Counted from the stretch's first letter, positions 36,293-46,492 are shown. The stretch is 64,000 nucleotides of DNA from Prolixibacteraceae bacterium (GCA_019720755.1 CP081303.1:1984001-2048000); one strand, 5' to 3'. Numbers and translations: made by a program. Notes: generated by a model not told the origin, from the letters alone.

Positions 36293-39200
36293 ATGACCTA
36301 CTTAACAGCCATTACAGAAACCAATCAATATATAGTATTAGACCAATACGAAAAGATACAGAACAAAGACACTGGCTACCAGACAGAGGCAGAGCTAGAG
36401 AGAGAGTTTATTCAGGACCTTGTTAGCCAAGGCTACGAACACATGCCAGCCATCACCTCTGCCGAAGCGATGTTTGCCAATGTACGTGTTCAGCTTGAGA
36501 ACCTCAATCAATGCACCTTCAGCGATAGCGAATGGCATCGTTATGTACAGGAATATTTAGACTGTCCCAACGAAGGAATCCTCGACAAAACCAGAAAACT
36601 ACACGAAAAACATCTTCACGACTTTACCTTTGACGATGGAACCTTAAAAAACATCCGACTGGTAGACAAAAAAAATATTGCTCGAAACAAACTACAGGTG
36701 ATCTCGCAATACGAAAACACAGGCACCCAAGCCAATCGCTACGATGTCACCATCTTGGTCAACGGCTTGCCACTGGTACATATCGAGCTCAAAAAACGTG
36801 GGGTAGCCATACAGGAGGCTTTCAACCAAGTACACCGATATAGCAAAGAGAGTTTCAATAGCGACAACTCCCTCTACAAATACCTCCAGATATTTGTGAT
36901 CTCCAACGGAACCGACACCCGCTATTTTGCCAATACCGTATCGCGTAACAAAAACAGTTACGACTTCACGATGAACTGGGCCAATGCAAAAAACGAACCG
37001 ATCAAAGATCTAAAAGATTTCACTGTCACCTTCTTTCAGCGACACACCCTTTTGGACATCCTGATCAACTACACCGTATTCAACACCCAGAACATCCTTT
37101 TGATCATGCGTCCCTATCAGATCGCAGCCACAGAGAGGATATTGAATAAGATCCATATCGCCCACCAAACACAGAAGTGGTCTAAGCCTGAAAGTGGCGG
37201 ATATATATGGCACACCACAGGGTCGGGAAAAACACTTACCAGCTTCAAAGCCGCCAAGTTGGCAACCCAACTCAACTTTATCGACAAAGTGATCTTTGTG
37301 GTCGACCGCAAAGACCTCGACACCCAAACCATGTTGGAGTACAAGAAATTCTCTCCCGACAGCGTCAACGGCTCTAGCAATACTGCCGGTCTTAGAAAGA
37401 ATCTCGAAGAGGAGGAACAGCTAAAAGAGGGAGAGACAGAGGTAAAGAAGAAGATCGTTGTAACCACCATTCAGAAGCTAAACCAACTCATCAAGAACGA
37501 AAAGAGTCTGAGCATCTACCAAAAACAGGTGGTCTTTATCTTCGATGAGTGCCACCGATCGCAGTTTGGAGAGGCTCAGAAGAACCTACAAAAGAAGTTC
37601 AAGAAGTATTGCCAATTTGGATTTACAGGAACGCCCATACTTACAGAGAATGCCAATGGCACCGACACCACTGCAGGAGTCTTTGGGCGCGAACTCCATA
37701 CCTATATCATCACCGATGCCATACGCGACGAAAAAGTACTTCGCTTTAAAGTGGACTACAACGATGTCCGTCCCCAATTTAAAACCATCGAGAGAGAGAT
37801 CGACGAGAAGAAGCTGAGTGCGGCAGAGAACAAACAAGCCCTACTCCATCCACAACGTATCGACGAGATCTCACGATATATCCTAACCCACTATAAAGCC
37901 AAGACCAACCGCCTCAAGAATAACACCAATGGGTTTAATGCGATGTTTGCCGTAAGCAGCGTAGATGCAGCCAAATGCTATTATGAGGCCATCAACAAAC
38001 TGCAGAGAGACCACGATAAACCGCTAAAGATTGCGACCATCTTCTCTTTTGCAGCCAACGAAGAGCAACAGGCCATCGGAACCATCGAAGACGAGGACTT
38101 CAACCCTACCGCCATGAATCTCAGTGCCAAAGAGTTTCTTAGCGAAGCGATAAACGACTACAACCAGATGTTTAAAACCAACTTTGGGGTAGACAGCAAA
38201 GGATTTGAGAACTACTACAAAGATCTAAGCAACCGAACAAAAAGAAGAGAGATAGACCTGCTGATTGTGGTAGGCATGTTTCTTACGGGATTCGATGCAC
38301 CGAGAATGAACACCCTCTTTGTCGACAAAAACCTACGCTATCATGGACTGATACAGGCATTCTCGCGCACCAACCGTATCTACGATAGCAACAAACCTTT
38401 CGGTAATATCGTCACCTTTAGAGATCTAGAGCAAGCCACCATCGACGCCATCACCCTGTTTGGGGATACAAATACACGCAATGTGATCCTCGAAAAGAGC
38501 TACAAAGAGTATATGGAGGGGTTCAAAGACATCATCACAGGAGAGGCCCACAGAGGATATATCGAAATCATAAAGACACTAAACCATCGATTCCCCGAGC
38601 CCGAGCAAATAGAGAAAGAGAGCGAGAAGAAAGAGTTCGTAAAACTCTTTGGAGAGTATCTACGCGTAGAGAATATCCTGCGTAACTACGACGAGTTCCA
38701 AGGCCTTCAAAACAGTATTACAGAAACGCAGGTAGAGATAGGTGTGGCGGCAGAGCAACCAAAAGTGGCTTACGAAACAGCCCAAGAGGTTCCTGGACTG
38801 AAAAACCTAGATATTCCGAGCGACAGACAACTACAAGACTACAAATCAACCTACAACGACATCCGCGATTGGTTGCGACAAAAGCAGCAGAACAAAACCC
38901 AAGAAGATTCGGGCATCGACTGGAATGAGGTGGTCTTCGAAGTCGACCTTCTAAAATCGCAAGAGATAGACCTCGACTATATTCTAGAACTCGTACTAGA
39001 ACACAACAAAAAACATCGAACCAAAGAGTCTCTTATCGAAGAGATACAACGAACCATCCGATCAAGCATTGGAAATAGAGCCAAAGAACAACTAGTGATC
39101 GACTTTATAAAACAGACCGACCTAGATAAAATAGAGGATAAAAGTTCTATTATCGACGCCTTCTATCATTTTGCCCAACAACAACTCAAGAAAGAGGCAG

Positions 39201-39421
39201 CACATATCATCGATCACGAAAGTCTAAAACAAGAGGAGGCAAAACGTTATATCACCACCTCGCTTCATAGAGAGTATGCCAGCGACAACGGAACAGATTT
39301 AAGCGAGATCCTTCCAAAGATGAGCCCCCTCAATCCGCAATACCTCACCAAGAAGCAGAGCGTATTCGAAAAGATAGGGGCTTTCGTGGAGAAGTTCAAA
39401 GGTATCGGAGGAACACTATAA
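36293..39421 (+). CDS. hsdR: type I restriction subunit HsdR
   Basis: A 1042-residue endonuclease/translocase. The N-terminal nuclease core has Asp151 and Glu165-x-Lys167 ([16 protein letters not shown]), the same numbering that I recall for EcoR124I HsdR. The two RecA-like motor domains follow: [11 protein letters not shown] (Walker A), [11 protein letters not shown] (DEAD-type box), GFTGTP, and FSRTNRIYD for motif VI. The C-terminal helical domain binds the methylase core. Length and motifs match the type IC family. A 133-base gap with three hairpins separates it from hsdS. Confidence 0.96.
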   Translation: MTYLTAITETNQYIVLDQYEKIQNKDTGYQTEAELEREFIQDLVSQGYEHMPAITSAEAMFANVRVQLENLNQCTFSDSEWHRYVQEYLDCPNEGILDKTRKLHEKHLHDFTFDDGTLKNIRLVDKKNIARNKLQVISQYENTGTQANRYDVTILVNGLPLVHIELKKRGVAIQEAFNQVHRYSKESFNSDNSLYKYLQIFVISNGTDTRYFANTVSRNKNSYDFTMNWANAKNEPIKDLKDFTVTFFQRHTLLDILINYTVFNTQNILLIMRPYQIAATERILNKIHIAHQTQKWSKPESGGYIWHTTGSGKTLTSFKAAKLATQLNFIDKVIFVVDRKDLDTQTMLEYKKFSPDSVNGSSNTAGLRKNLEEEEQLKEGETEVKKKIVVTTIQKLNQLIKNEKSLSIYQKQVVFIFDECHRSQFGEAQKNLQKKFKKYCQFGFTGTPILTENANGTDTTAGVFGRELHTYIITDAIRDEKVLRFKVDYNDVRPQFKTIEREIDEKKLSAAENKQALLHPQRIDEISRYILTHYKAKTNRLKNNTNGFNAMFAVSSVDAAKCYYEAINKLQRDHDKPLKIATIFSFAANEEQQAIGTIEDEDFNPTAMNLSAKEFLSEAINDYNQMFKTNFGVDSKGFENYYKDLSNRTKRREIDLLIVVGMFLTGFDAPRMNTLFVDKNLRYHGLIQAFSRTNRIYDSNKPFGNIVTFRDLEQATIDAITLFGDTNTRNVILEKSYKEYMEGFKDIITGEAHRGYIEIIKTLNHRFPEPEQIEKESEKKEFVKLFGEYLRVENILRNYDEFQGLQNSITETQVEIGVAAEQPKVAYETAQEVPGLKNLDIPSDRQLQDYKSTYNDIRDWLRQKQQNKTQEDSGIDWNEVVFEVDLLKSQEIDLDYILELVLEHNKKHRTKESLIEEIQRTIRSSIGNRAKEQLVIDFIKQTDLDKIEDKSSIIDAFYHFAQQQLKKEAAHIIDHESLKQEEAKRYITTSLHREYASDNGTDLSEILPKMSPLNPQYLTKKQSVFEKIGAFVEKFKGIGGTL

Positions 39422-39483
39422 TTGACCTCCTCGATACTGAGCCTTCATAAAAACATTGCAATGGCACCATGATAAACTATTCA

Positions 39484-39509
39484 ATCCATACAGTAGGACA
39501 CCCTTAACG
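39484..39509 (+). terminator. hairpin after hsdR
   Basis: TAGGACACCC / GGGTGTCCTA with a 5-6 base loop, 62 bases after the hsdR stop. There is no T-run after it. Confidence 0.6.
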
Positions 39510-39640
39510 GGGTGTCCTATCAAGACACCAAGATTATTGCCACAGATTGAAAATCACTACAAAGACGCAAAGACACCAAGATTATTGCCAGTAGAGTAGA
39601 GCTGTGAGTGCAATAATAGATGCACTCCAGCCCCCTCATC

Positions 39641-39674
39641 AATCCGTACGTGCGGTTTTCCCGCATACGGCTTT
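39641..39674 (-). ncRNA. group II intron domain V, copy 1
   Basis: A 34-nt hairpin on the minus strand with the AGC catalytic triad near its start (AAAGCCGTATGCGG), a GAAA loop and the matching CCGCACGTACGG arm. This is the most conserved part of group II introns. Confidence 0.92.
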
Positions 39675-39709
39675 CCTGTATATTTCGTCTAAAGCATTCA
39701 CAAATAAGG

Positions 39710-41057
39710 TCAACAAGGATAGTATTGGGTAGGATCGATTAATCCGTAGTAACGAACTAATGTCTCAAAGGTAGGTCCATAATGCCTACATTTTCGTTGA
39801 CTTTTACGTCGATAATATCGAAACAGTTTCTGACTTAAGTAGTATCGCAACTTGCGCTTACTTAATGAGGTATTCGTAACTCCTCTTATTTCATAGTAGT
39901 TAATCCAGCCTCTCACTAAGCTATTTAGTCCTCGCACCAACTCCGTGGGGTTTTTATGTCCATGCCTTTTAAAATAATCTGATATTTTCCCTCGTAGCTT
40001 TTTTCTGAATCAGAGTTCGGTACAATATTTATATACCGGAGATCTCGTCCATAAAGATCTTTATCATTACGAAACGCAAAACCTAAGAACTTAAAACTAG
40101 CCTCTTTCGAATCAATATGCTTGGTCTTTTCAATATTTATGATCAAGTCCATTCTTGTCAAAAGATGATGAAGTTGTTCCTTAACCTCTGTTGTTATGAT
40201 CTTGCCCATCAGAACAAAGTCATCCGCATACCTTATCATTTTTACGCCTGAAACGCCAAAAAGACTTTGTCTATTATTGACTATGCGATCAAGTAAATTC
40301 ATATAGATATTGGCCAACAGTGGGGATATTACGCCGCCTTGTGGGGTGCCTAAATGATTACTTTTACCGCCTGTCATTTTGTTGCCATATTTTACGGGGG
40401 CTTTTAGCCATTTCTTAATTAGTCGTAAAATCCTTGGATCAGTGATCCGCTCCTTTAAAGCAATCATCAATTTAGCATGTGGGATAGTATCAAAGTATTG
40501 ACTTAAATCTGCATCATAAACTGACCTGTTTCCTTGTTGTAATTGTTCCTTTATCTCTCTGATCGCTCCTTTGCTGCTCCGTTTGAGCTTTCATCAAAGT
40601 CCGCCTCGAAGATCGGTTCAAGGATCAAAAGACACGCGGTCTGTGCAATTCTATCTCGGACTGTGGGGATACATAAAGGACGTGTCTTGCCATTTGCCTT
40701 CGCGATCAGCTTGCGCTTTACCGCTTCTGGTCGATAGGTTTGTTGGCGTAAATCTTCTCTTAGTTCTTCTAAGTATCGGTCTACACCATAAAGCTCAACA
40801 TCTTCTATACGCATCCCATCAACACCCGCACTACCATTATTCCTTCGTACTCGAAACCATGCTTCGCGCAGGATATACAATAGGAAAACTTTGTCGTATA
40901 GTACGTAAAACTTATTCTTTCGACTTTGTTTGGCTCTTCGATATAGATTCCGCTGTAAAGTAAGTACTCTTTCTGCATCTGGAAGTTCTCGCTTCTTGCG
41001 TTTAAACAACAAACATTGTTTCGCAGTTGCTCCGTCTTGTTCTTGATACTTATTCAT
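39710..41057 (-). pseudogene. group II intron reverse transcriptase, copy 1 (broken)
   Basis: LtrA-type maturase/reverse transcriptase in three pieces. 41057-40551 holds the N terminus (RNNGSAGVDG, RKLIAKANGKTRPL); 40470-39925 holds GTPQGGVISPLLANIYM and the catalytic YADD; 39940-39710 holds the maturase-type RGLNSLVRGWINYY. No HNH endonuclease domain follows. A 16-bp deletion near 40566, relative to copy 2, removes YGFRPKR-type residues and shifts frame. A second break, at an A6 run near 40008-40013, is shared with copy 2. This copy cannot make an active protein by normal decoding. Confidence 0.88.
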
Positions 41058-41542
41058 TTCTCAATTCTGACTAGCTTAGTTTATTCGATATCTTATTTAT
41101 ACAGTAATGTCCCTTCGCTACGTTTGCTTTTACCTTTTCAAGCATCATACACTAAATATAGACATCTCCGACTCCCTCATCTACTAGACTACTGTAATGT
41201 TAGGGGCTCTCACGTTCATGCGTAACCATTGACTTACATGCAACATCATATTACTCCGAGCAGTCTCATCGCATTTGCCGTTGATTAGATAACCTATCTT
41301 CTCTAACATCTAACGTATGAGTAACAGGTTTCACCATATCTGGGAGGTTGACCATTGCTAAATTAGTCTAACGAAGCCTGACTGATGCAGCCTACAAGTC
41401 CGATTCATAAGAGCTTCATGATATTTGTTTCCAAATTACCATGTCATATGATCTTCAACCTGAACGGCAAATTGGGTTGGTAGACTCTTTCATTCTACTT
41501 GGTTTTTATTAATTTATATTAAACGCACGCCTCGTGACGCAC

Positions 41543-42336
41543 CAGATTGGACAGATTAAACAGATGAACACAGATTTTATGGATGGTAGAGATAAAGGGA
41601 AAGACAACACAAAGTCTAAAAGACACGAAATTTTATTTGACGAAGTTTCGTCAAAGCACAAAGCCCTTCAATAACCTCAGGTCGAAACACAAAGCCCTCT
41701 CTCCGACAATTAGGTTACTGAGCCTGTCGAAGCACAGGGATCTGACTAAAAAAACAATTCCCAGTAGTAGTAGCAACAATCGTCGATGTCAACAATGATC
41801 TGTCAACATATCAATGCCTCAACACCTGGGAGATAGTAACAATGTATGTTTCTTCACAATTAATGATGTACAAAAGAAGCTCATGCTCTTGTTGGTTACT
41901 TCAACCATAACCACCTCAACATATTGTGATAATCGTGGGTGCATTTATATGCGATTCTCGCATATAAATGTTGTATTGAACACCAAAAATATCCAACAAC
42001 ATGAAGTATGTTGGATAAAAGGAAGAGAATATACTATTTTCTAGGTTTATACATGTTCTCACCTACTTCTTCTATCCATTGTTTAAAACGTGGATTCAAG
42101 ATAAATTATCTTTTTTCTTAACTTTAAGTAGTAAGATACCCTCAAAATACTTGTAGTGTATAATTACAGGTCATGTACTTATACACTACGAGTATTCAAC
42201 GAATAAGGATTAATAGAAGAAATAACTGGAGAATAATTTGCCAGTTTTTGTTCATATTCGCAATTCATAAAAGAACATTAAATCTTAGGGATACAAAATG
42301 GATTGCTCTTTAGAAAATTTCTAAAAGTCGAAAGGG
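41543..42336. other. repeat-rich intergenic region after intron copy 1
   Basis: Starts with the 5'-exon repeat (CAGATTGGACAGATTAAACA), then a TTTGACGA / TCGTCAAA hairpin (41636-41655), REP-like fragments (41660-41740) and pieces of the 161-bp unit (41770-41830). The remainder to 42336 is unique AT-rich sequence; no gene is supported. Confidence 0.6.
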
Positions 42337-42435
42337 TTACCCTAAAGAATCTAATATAATTACCCATACCACTATCAAAACAATAATATATAACACAAGG
42401 GACACAAGCCCTTTCAACTTTTTAATACTCTTCAT
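42337..42435 (-). CDS. membrane microprotein, copy B
   Basis: A 32-residue protein starting at ATG 42435: a basic start (MKSIKKL), one membrane helix of about 20 residues, and the tail DSLG. An in-frame TGA lies shortly upstream, fixing the start. It shares KGLVSLxLYI and VLxVxWVIIL with copy A at 26310-26393, while about half the codons of the shared residues differ silently. It lies about 370 bases downstream of the rdhC-like gene on the same strand and inside the region bounded by the two introns. Role unknown; a membrane-complex subunit or a small regulator is possible. Confidence 0.75.
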   Translation of the reverse strand: MKSIKKLKGLVSLVLYIIVLIVVWVIILDSLG

Positions 42436-42801
42436 AGAATCTCAATATATCTAGTGAATGATCAAGTTTAAATAACATATAAAATTACATTTAGCCATTT
42501 GCCAAAGTGACCAATGACAATTGTCCAAACATATGATAAAAGGTCCTCTTTTGATATGATGCATAAACCGAAAAATAAGACTTCCCCCCTCCCTCTTCAT
42601 TAAATTTTGCTTCCTATTAAATAATAAGAAAACATTGTTTACAGAACCTCTAATAATCTATTATCAATCTATCTTCGGAATGAACCTCAGAAAAACAGAT
42701 AAAATAAACTTTTTCTTGAACTATAAATACCTCATAAAACGAATCGAAACAATAGAGTCTAATATTTGTAATAAAAACAATTGTTGTCTCAAAAGGATAA
42801 A
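42436..42801. other. intergenic region downstream of the rdh operon
   Basis: AT-rich spacer between the rdhC-like gene and microprotein B. The promoter of the microprotein, if separate, lies here. No other feature is clear. Confidence 0.5.
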
Positions 42802-44022
42802 TTAAGAAATGTTTTTACACTTCCCACACGTTTTTGTCTTACATTTCATATCTTTTGTTAAATGAACATGTGATTTCTTAAAGACTTTATTTCTTAATTT
42901 CATTATCCATGTAAGCACTGTTCCTGCTGGGCAAAAAAAACGACAATAAAATCGTTTAAAAAAAAATGAACCAAACAACATTAGAGGCAAAACGAGCCAA
43001 ATTAACCCACTCCCATGTAATTTAAATAAGGCAGAAAATGGCTCATAACTACCTTTTGATACACTATGGGTATAGAACATGACACCGAGAACGGACAAAA
43101 CAGTAATATCCAATATTTTAGATCCATATCTCTTCATTAATGGGTGAACAGGCAAACCAAACCCACTTATCTTTGATATAATTTCCTGAATAGCCCCAAA
43201 TGGACATATCCAAGTACAATAAAGATTTTTACCAGTAATTAAAATTAGCAACCAAACACCTCCCACAACAAACCACCATGTGAAATTCACCCTAAAATCA
43301 GGAATATAACCCAAAAATATCGAGGCAAAATGAGAAATACTAAAAGGAAAATTATACACAAAGCCTATAAAAATTAATCCAGCAAACATCGTTACATATC
43401 GTAATCTAGTCCAACCGAAAAAACTAAACAGTAATGCTAAAATAAAGATTATACCTATAATTATCTCCTTCACTCCTATTCTAATTGGTGCATAAAGAGT
43501 ATTACACTCCACATCAAAAATTGAAAGAGACGCGTCATGACTACTCTCCTCAACCACTTTAGTCAAGCTTACTGATGAAACCGTTGCACCAGAAATTGCC
43601 TGAACATCCGATCCAGCCACAAAAGGAGAAGCAAGGGGCTTTGATTTAAACTGATCAAAAAAATGATTTTTCTTTAACCTCAACATATAAGAGGGAGTCT
43701 CATTATCCAAAAGTAGTTCTAAAGAGAGGATCTTCTGATCATTCGAGATTCTCTCCATCAATACAAATGGACCACCCCAACCAATCCCTTCAGAAAACAT
43801 ACAGTAATGCTCTGGGAACTTATCATCTGCATCTATCTTATAGATAAGAGGCAACTTATTTATAGGCTGTTGCTCAGAAAGAGATGGGAAATTTTCAATT
43901 ACCATTGTTTGCATCTTCTTCTCTTGCTTTTCAGCCCCCCAAAAATACAATACAAGTAAAATCAGACACAACGCAATCCATAAAAAGGAGTCCCTTTTTT
44001 TATCATTATTTCTTCTATTCAT
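42802..44022 (-). CDS. rdhC: RdhC/PceC-like FMN-binding membrane polyferredoxin
   Basis: A 406-residue NosR/RnfG-type protein. An N-terminal membrane helix (about 12-30) leads to an exported FMN-binding domain with DVQAISGATVSS, where the threonine of SGAT is the covalent FMN site in this family. Five membrane helices follow (about 180-380). Two CxxxCP motifs lie on the cytoplasmic side, CTWICPFGA and CRFFCPAGT, and a Cys cluster KCKTKTCGKC ends the protein. In rdh operons such proteins (RdhC/PceC) are proposed to carry electrons or assist maturation. It lies 102 bases after rdhB in the same operon. Confidence 0.85.
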   Translation of the reverse strand: MNRRNNDKKRDSFLWIALCLILLVLYFWGAEKQEKKMQTMVIENFPSLSEQQPINKLPLIYKIDADDKFPEHYCMFSEGIGWGGPFVLMERISNDQKILSLELLLDNETPSYMLRLKKNHFFDQFKSKPLASPFVAGSDVQAISGATVSSVSLTKVVEESSHDASLSIFDVECNTLYAPIRIGVKEIIIGIIFILALLFSFFGWTRLRYVTMFAGLIFIGFVYNFPFSISHFASIFLGYIPDFRVNFTWWFVVGGVWLLILITGKNLYCTWICPFGAIQEIISKISGFGLPVHPLMKRYGSKILDITVLSVLGVMFYTHSVSKGSYEPFSALFKLHGSGLIWLVLPLMLFGSFFFKRFYCRFFCPAGTVLTWIMKLRNKVFKKSHVHLTKDMKCKTKTCGKCKNIS

Positions 44023-44124
44023 ATGACTAAAAAAATAATTATTTTTAAAGATGTCCCAAAGACATTACTCTATTTATAAGTATATATTTAAAATTATCCT
44101 CAGGATGGTTGAAGAATAGAATAA

Positions 44125-44415
44125 CTATAACTCCTTCGGGTTCTTATCTATAAATTTAGCTGCCAAAGAACAACAGACCAAACCACTCCCACCAAAAATA
44201 AGCATCCCAACACCTGCCGCTTGATTCTCATACTCTATTAACGAACTAATAGACCAAGCAATGGCAAATAGCAATAAAATCAATCCAATAGTAATAAGTA
44301 TTAATGCTGGGACTTTAAAGTCATAACGTCTTTTCGCTTTTGAGAGCATAAAAAAAGCGCCGCATGTTATTATTCCTAGAATAAAAAACATCAATAATAA
44401 TAATCCTATATTCAT
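44125..44415 (-). CDS. rdhB: RdhB-like membrane anchor
   Basis: A 96-residue integral membrane protein with three helices (about 2-25, 35-60, 65-85). I place the start at ATG 44415, two bases after the rdhA stop and preceded by AGGAG at good distance, rather than at a TTG 7 codons upstream. RdhB proteins are short, poorly conserved three-helix proteins that hold RdhA on the outer face of the cytoplasmic membrane. Identity rests on size, topology and position directly after rdhA. Confidence 0.8.
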   Translation of the reverse strand: MNIGLLLLMFFILGIITCGAFFMLSKAKRRYDFKVPALILITIGLILLLFAIAWSISSLIEYENQAAGVGMLIFGGSGLVCCSLAAKFIDKNPKEL

Positions 44416-44417
44416 AA

Positions 44418-45902
44418 TTAAATTCTCCTTTTCCAAAATGATTGCATTAACTTTTCACTACCAGCTTTTCCATATCCAAAAATCTCATCAAAGGAACGAG
44501 CTAGTCTTCTTAATCCTGGCACCTTAGTGATTACCTTGGCTGCATCATGATGCCACATATCAATTTTATTATAGGGACAGACAGAAATACAAACGGCACA
44601 CTCCCCCCAATTTTCGCCCCAAAAAGCCATACATTTTTGATGATCATTATACCACTTATCCACTCCTCTACCATTACACACACTGATTGGTTTATTCTCT
44701 GGATCAGTCGTTTTTACAGCTTTCGAAATTGCACCACTGGGACAGGAGTCTGCACACTTCTGACATATTTCACAGAACTCTTTCACACCAAAAGTCTTAG
44801 GGCTATCGATTGCAAGATCCAAGTCTGTATAAACCTTAGCCAAACGAACCCTAGGTCCATACTCCTCTGTAACCAAAAGCCCCATACGAGAAGATTCTCC
44901 TAAACCAGCCTGGATGGCTAAAGGAACACTCACTCCTACTGCATTACCAGCATGCAAAGTATTATACCCCAAACGACGTAACATATATGCCAACCGAGTA
45001 CTTGTCTCCATCATTTTAGTATAACCCATAGAGGTCGCAGCTGCACCAATAGCAGAAGGTTGCGTTTTATATGCTTCATAATCCATCTCAAAACCCAAAA
45101 CGATCACTGACTTTGGTTTAAAGCCAAATTTCACCTCCCTATAAGGATCTATCTTATCTTTCACCGGTATACCATTCATGTCCATAGGCAAATAGACTTC
45201 TGATTTATAAACCCATCTCTCTTCAAATGGTGCAATACCCACCATATCCGCTCCATACAACTTCGCTGCTTTCTTTATTGCATATGTAGCATCATCAGCC
45301 GAATCGAAATAATGCTTACGAGGAAAAACATCAAACTGACCAGGAGTTGGAACTGATTGTTTATACAGTGATATGGGTAATAAAGTTCCATCTGGCATAG
45401 TAATAGATGGCCCACTTTCATTTGCCAAAACTCTAGCCAAGGAAGACCCCGTCATATTCTCTAATGCCATAGCACCACAATCCAAAGAGAGGTCAATATC
45501 TCTATGCCCTATTTTTTTCTCTTTCAAGTGAGGGTTCTCTTGATTTGTTATCATATTGAAACCATTGTTTGCAAAAACAACGTTCATAAAGGCATGGCGC
45601 ATCTCAGGATTATCCTCTTTTGATAGAGGAATGACACCAAAATCATCCAAAATAGATTTTGCAAAAGCGGTATTCGCTTGATCAAAACGTTCCATGTTTG
45701 GATCAATCCTACAAATATCATCAATTGTTTGATGATGCTTTGCTCTTGACTCTCCAGTATCTGTTACAGTCGAAACTGTCTGGGCTACTGTCTTTCGAGG
45801 AGAGACCAAGGCAGAGAAAGCCGTCACTGCAGCAGTTAATGACCCCATCTTTATCGCATCTCTTCTTGAGATCTTCGTTTTTATCTTTTCGTTTGTATCC
45901 AT
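44418..45902 (-). CDS. rdhA: reductive dehalogenase catalytic subunit
   Basis: A 494-residue corrinoid iron-sulfur enzyme that removes halogen from organohalides as terminal electron acceptors. The N-terminal Tat signal has SRRDAIKMG at 12-20, with a possible cleavage after TVA-Q40. The cobalamin domain contains KSVIVLGFEMDYEA and SAIGAAATSMGYTKM. Tyr294, Asn320 and Arg353 are spaced +26 and +59, the same as Tyr246/Asn272/Arg305 of Sulfurospirillum PceA. Two Fe-S sites follow: Cys377, 380, 383, 387 and Cys435, 438, 442 with Cys409 or 424. With RdhB and RdhC it forms a complete respiratory set. The halogenated substrate is not readable. Confidence 0.95.
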   Translation of the reverse strand: MDTNEKIKTKISRRDAIKMGSLTAAVTAFSALVSPRKTVAQTVSTVTDTGESRAKHHQTIDDICRIDPNMERFDQANTAFAKSILDDFGVIPLSKEDNPEMRHAFMNVVFANNGFNMITNQENPHLKEKKIGHRDIDLSLDCGAMALENMTGSSLARVLANESGPSITMPDGTLLPISLYKQSVPTPGQFDVFPRKHYFDSADDATYAIKKAAKLYGADMVGIAPFEERWVYKSEVYLPMDMNGIPVKDKIDPYREVKFGFKPKSVIVLGFEMDYEAYKTQPSAIGAAATSMGYTKMMETSTRLAYMLRRLGYNTLHAGNAVGVSVPLAIQAGLGESSRMGLLVTEEYGPRVRLAKVYTDLDLAIDSPKTFGVKEFCEICQKCADSCPSGAISKAVKTTDPENKPISVCNGRGVDKWYNDHQKCMAFWGENWGECAVCISVCPYNKIDMWHHDAAKVITKVPGLRRLARSFDEIFGYGKAGSEKLMQSFWKRRI

Positions 45903-45919
45903 AGTTCATTGGGTTTAAT

Positions 45920-45942
45920 AATCATCTAAAATCAAGATGATT
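45920..45942 (-). promoter_or_regulatory. small leader hairpin of rdhA
   Basis: AATCATCT / AGATGATT arms with a 7-base loop, 17 bases before the rdhA start on the transcribed strand. It may affect initiation or stability. Confidence 0.4.
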
Positions 45943-46158
45943 CTCAATACTTTAAAAAGTTATTATATGAAATATCTATTGGTTCCATAAAACACAACAT
46001 TTCTTCATTAAAATTCAGAGGCATCAACCAATACAGTTTAAAAAGTCTTTTGTCCAATACATACACCTCTTTCTTGATGATATTTAAAAAAACTGATCCA
46101 TATTAATATCAAAAAATACAATCCTAAGAATATCTGTAGTCTATTTAACATTTCAAAA

Positions 46159-46182
46159 AAAACATACACATGTGTATGTTTT
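46159..46182. promoter_or_regulatory. probable TetR operator O1
   Basis: AACATACAC-N2-GTGTATGTT flanked by AA/TT gives a 24-bp palindrome with an AT centre. It lies 257 bases upstream of rdhA and has the size and form of AcrR/TetR-type operators. Confidence 0.7.
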
Positions 46183-46338
46183 AAAACAAAAACATGTAAT
46201 ATACACTCAAAAAAATGAGACGAAATACTAGACTACAACAAACGATTAAACAGCCAAGATTAAAGTAATAAATAGACATTTAATTAATGTTACCACAACA
46301 CCTCTAAATATTCCGCAATATAACAATTACAATATACT

Positions 46339-46364
46339 TATAACATACACACGTGTATGTTATA
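46339..46364. promoter_or_regulatory. probable TetR operator O2
   Basis: The same half-sites AACATACAC-N2-GTGTATGTT, with TAT/ATA flanks and an AC centre. It is 180 bases (close to 17 helical turns) from O1, suggesting cooperative binding or two promoters. Confidence 0.7.
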
Positions 46365-46492
46365 AAACAAACAATGTGTTTCTAACAAAACGAATCGATT
46401 TAAATAAACATAAAAGGAAGTGTCCACCACAAATAAACAGTGTGCCAATATTTCAGAGCTGCGGTCACGAGAATATAAATTTCTTATCGAGA

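Larger units (their letters stand above)
39591..41542 (-). mobile_element. group II intron, copy 1
   Basis: A 1952-bp element on the minus strand. The 5' end is GTGCGTCACGAGG at 41542; the 3' end is CTACTCTAC at 39591, giving the group II GUGCG...AY ends. About 480 bases of ribozyme domains I-III come first, then a reverse transcriptase gene in domain IV, then domain V (39641-39674) and domain VI. The ends follow from the flanks: removing the element joins ATTATTGCCA to CAGATTGG, and the same uninterrupted sequence occurs at 39531-39548 and as TGCCACAGATTGG at 32643-32655. Copy 2 is nearly identical and in the same orientation. Confidence 0.88.
45903..46492. other. regulatory region between tetR and rdhA
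   Basis: 590 bases without a gene. It carries two matched palindromes (46159-46182, 46339-46364), a small hairpin just before rdhA (45920-45942), and very AT-rich sequence. No corrinoid riboswitch core is visible. Confidence 0.7.

Noticed and set aside
40543-40963. Open frames on the plus strand across both introns (also 48299-48694, 41016-41225, 48747-48962)
   Set aside because: They are opposite-strand shadows of the reverse transcriptase or the ribozyme region and are duplicated only because the introns are.
44418-45902. Epoxyqueuosine reductase (QueG) as an alternative to RdhA
   Set aside because: QueG shares the corrinoid and Fe-S folds but has no Tat signal or RdhB/RdhC partners; the Tat motif, active-site spacing and operon all favour RdhA.
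45903-46492. Possible cobalamin riboswitch upstream of rdhA
   Set aside because: I looked for the conserved core (GCCACTG and companion elements) because RdhA needs a corrinoid, but saw only AT-rich sequence and the two protein-operator-like palindromes.
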